Shown one piece after another: positions 62,127 through 64,000 of a stretch of 64,000 nucleotides of DNA (the stretch's first letter is position 1; each line of letters opens with the position of its first letter). Origin of the DNA: CAVVYA01 sp963752345 (lineage in GTDB: Bacteria > Pseudomonadota > Alphaproteobacteria > SMXQ01); assembly GCA_963752345.1 (NCBI GenBank), contig CAVVYA010000012.1, positions 101,841 to 165,840 of the forward strand, read 5' to 3'. Below the pieces are notes generated by a model. That model saw only the letters and a program-made list of their open reading frames with translations. It was not told where the DNA came from and did not search any database. The position numbers and the translations under genes are program-made.

Positions 62127-63474
62127 TCAGATCATTCCCCTGTCCTTCCATTTGGCCCAGATCGCCTTCATGGCGGTCTCGGCCTGGGCGAGCGCGGCTT
62201 CCGGCGTTTCGGCGCCGGTCGCCGCCTTGGCGAACATCGTGTTGAGCACCCAGGTGTTCCAGGTTTCGTCGATGGCGGCGTTGGAATAGCCCGGGTAGCC
62301 GACATTGGTCGCCCAGTCGAGCACGTCGCCCGAGCACCGCGTATTTGTCGGGCGGCACGGCTTTCGGGTCGTGGGCGATCGCCTTCTGCAGGTCGGGCAC
62401 CGTCTTGGCGAAGCACGGGAAGTTGTAGAACTGGCTGGCGTCGAACGCGGTGCGGAAATTGTCCACGTAATCGACGAGGAATTTCTTCGCCCCGTCGATG
62501 TTCTCGGCGAACTTCCAGATCACGTAGGCGTCCATCACGTGCTCGAGGCCGAGCCGGCGCACCGGGCCGGCGGCGGCCTTGGCGAGCAGGATTTTCTCAT
62601 GGATCGGCAGCTTGTCGTTCTCGCCGGTGCGCGTCACCGAAATCGCGTTGAGCACCAGCGAGGAACGGCCGGCGAGCATCTGGCGGTTGTTGGACGATGG
62701 ATCCCACGCCAGGACCTCGGGCGTCATCGCCTCCTTGAACAAGGCCTGGGCGTATTTCAGGGCCTCGAGCGTATGGTTGGAGCGGATCGCCAGGTTGCCC
62801 TCAGGATCCTGCTCGGCGCCGCCGAACGAATAGAGCAGCGAGCGCAGCGCCATGGCGGAGTCCAGCTCGGCGGACAGACCGACGCCGACCGGAATGCCGG
62901 TCTTGTCCTTGATCCTCTTGCCGCCGACCCGGATGTCGTCCCAGGTGTCGGGCTTCATGCCGATGTCGCCCCACAGATCCGCCCGGTAGTTGATCGGATC
63001 GGGCACGAAGCTGTCGGAGAAGGCGAAGTATTTCTTGGTCTTCGGGTTGTAGGTGCTCTTGATGGCGAGATCGATCGGCTTGCCGTGCTTCTTCTCGACC
63101 TCGGCGTAGACGTCGTTCATCGGCACCACCTGCTCCTCGTAGACCGAGGGCGGCGACAGGAACATCACCAGGTCGTGGCCTTTCTGGGCGGAGACCTCGG
63201 CGGCGGCGCGCGACGCAATCAGGTTCAGGTTGATGTTGTCGACGGTGACTTCGGTGTCGTTCTTGGCGCCCCATTGCTTGACGTAGTCGCCGTTGAACCA
63301 TTTGTCGTAGGCCGGCACGAAGTGGCTCCACTGCAGGATGCGCAGGGTCTTGGCGGCCTTGGCGGGGCGGACATGGACAAACGGGCCGACACCGGCGGCA
63401 AGACCCGTGGCGGCGGCACCCTTGATGATGGCGCGGCGCGACACGCCGCCGGAACGAACGTTGCGATGAGCCAT
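62127..63474 (-). CDS. ABC transporter extracellular solute-binding protein, Tat-type signal (one frameshift)
   Basis: The roughly 448-residue protein begins with a twin-arginine signal, SRRAIIKGAAATGLAAG, rather than a plain Sec signal. The mature part (LRILQWSHFVPAYDKWFNGD, DPSSNNRQMLAGRSSLVLN) belongs to the family 1 type that binds sugars or polyols. The frame changes near 62325, after PPDKYAVLG, and then reads LDWATNVGYPGYSNAAIDET to the stop at 62127. It is the first gene of the importer operon. Confidence 0.88.
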
Positions 63475-63870
63475 TGCGGCCTCCCATTCGTCTGTAACCC
63501 GTCGGCTTTGGTCCGACGCGGACGGCCGTATTCGCGGGTGGGCCCCCTCCCGGAGGGCAGGACGGTATTATTCGACCAACCGCGAGGGCTGTCCATGGCC
63601 GCGATGGGCAACAACGCGTGCCGCGATCGGTACGTAACGGCCGCCTCGCGGTTTGCGGGGGGGGGGCGGCTGGGCGGCTCCGGGCGGCGGCCATGGTAGA
63701 CCTCGGCGCGCCACAGCCCGAGCCCAGGCTCGCTTGCACGGCGGCCGGCCGGCGAGGAGGCTCCGCGGGCTTGCGCGAACTGCAGTCGCCGCAGCCCACG
63801 CCAGGCGGCGATGGCGGTTTTAGCCGAGCCCGATGGCTGTGGCGCGACCGTCCGCCCGGCTTGGCAAATG
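63475..63870. other. Gene-free region before tRNA-Ser
   Basis: About 400 bases of mixed, very G+C-rich sequence with no convincing gene. It contains a run of ten G at 63657-63666, which is a likely site of sequence error. It must hold the importer promoter near 63.5 kb; I cannot pick one. Confidence 0.45.
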
Positions 63871-63899
63871 GTTGTAATGGCCGGGCTCTGCGGCTATTT
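63871..63899 (+). promoter_or_regulatory. Candidate sigma-70 promoter of tRNA-Ser
   Basis: TTGTAA (63871-63876) and TATTTT (63894-63899) are spaced by 17 bases; the start site would lie about 6 bases before the tRNA. Confidence 0.5.
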
Positions 63900-63912
63900 T
63901 GGCCGCCCTTCC

Positions 63913-64000
63913 GGAGGGGTGGCCGAGCGGTTTAAGGCACACGCTTGGAAAGCGTGCATACGGTAAAACGTATCGCGGGTTCGAATCCCGCCCCCTCCGC
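63913..64000 (+). tRNA. tRNA-Ser (anticodon GGA), 3' end at window edge
   Basis: The acceptor stem pairs GGAGGGG (63913-63919) with CCCCTCC (63992-63998). The D-arm is TGGCCGAGCGGTTTAAGGC. The anticodon stem CACGC/GCGTG closes the loop TTGGAAA, anticodon GGA for TCC/TCT codons. A long variable arm (CATACGGTAAAACGTATC) marks a class II tRNA, and GGTTCGAATCC is the T-arm. The discriminator is G63999; CCA begins at C64000 and runs past the window. Confidence 0.95.

Noticed and set aside
63618..63935. Plus-strand frame running into tRNA-Ser
   Set aside because: It crosses the tRNA, has a G10 run and no motif; it is an accidental GC-rich frame.

Overview
This is a GC-rich chromosomal window from an alphaproteobacterium. 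The block rnd-kdsD-lptC-lptA-lptB-rpoN-(hpf)-ptsN, an Hsp20 gene followed by DUF1150, an FzlA-like GST and an NDUFA9-like gene beside uppP and gltDB all point there. From memory of gene order it looks closest to Rhodospirillales or relatives; this is inference. No phage, integrase, transposase, CRISPR array or plasmid gene was found.

Layout. 0.1-4.5 kb: a TPR/SPINDLY-type glycosyltransferase, a signal-less HtrA-like protease, and an hsp20-DUF1150 pair behind a ROSE-like hairpin. 4.5-11.4 kb (minus): the envelope/nitrogen operon rnd, kdsD, lptC, lptA, lptB, rpoN, a decayed hpf and ptsN. 11.5-20 kb: tRNA-Leu(CAG), NDUFA9-like, uppP, then gltD-gltB. 20-29.5 kb: a methyltransferase with an export signal, an APC permease, fzlA, small membrane/exported proteins, a palindromic repeat between convergent genes, a TPR protein, a YeeZ-like SDR, an alpha/beta hydrolase, and GT4 and GT9 glycosyltransferases. 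29.8-41 kb: thrS, infC, then rpmI, rplT, pheS, pheT; a cupredoxin and a nitrate/sulfonate-type ABC importer sit between infC and rpmI. 41-51.2 kb: two tandem MFP-RND efflux pairs under a divergent TetR gene with a palindromic operator. 51.3-56.4 kb: lepA, an LVIVD lipoprotein, a uspA-like gene and two decayed genes (EamA-like, TerC-like). 56.5-63.5 kb: a MASE1-PAS histidine kinase with a FixJ-type regulator, and a carbohydrate-type ABC importer. The window ends in tRNA-Ser(GGA).

A strong technical feature is single-base frameshifts in otherwise well conserved genes: rpoN, lptA, probably lptB, NDUFA9-like, gltD, GT4, pheS, pheT, a VOC protein, one RND pump, tetR and three ABC genes. gltB alone has about 17 within 3.6 kb. 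The protein motifs survive on both sides of each break, so most look like uncorrected sequence or assembly indels. By contrast hpf, the EamA-like fragment and the terC-like fragment carry real substitutions or truncations and look like genuine decay.

Most of the window is conserved housekeeping. I found no convincing new multi-gene system. The points most worth following are the ROSE-like hairpin over the hsp20 ribosome-binding site, the degenerate hpf in its canonical locus, the ATA start of infC, the transporter inserted between infC and rpmI, and the long dyad between uppP and gltD.
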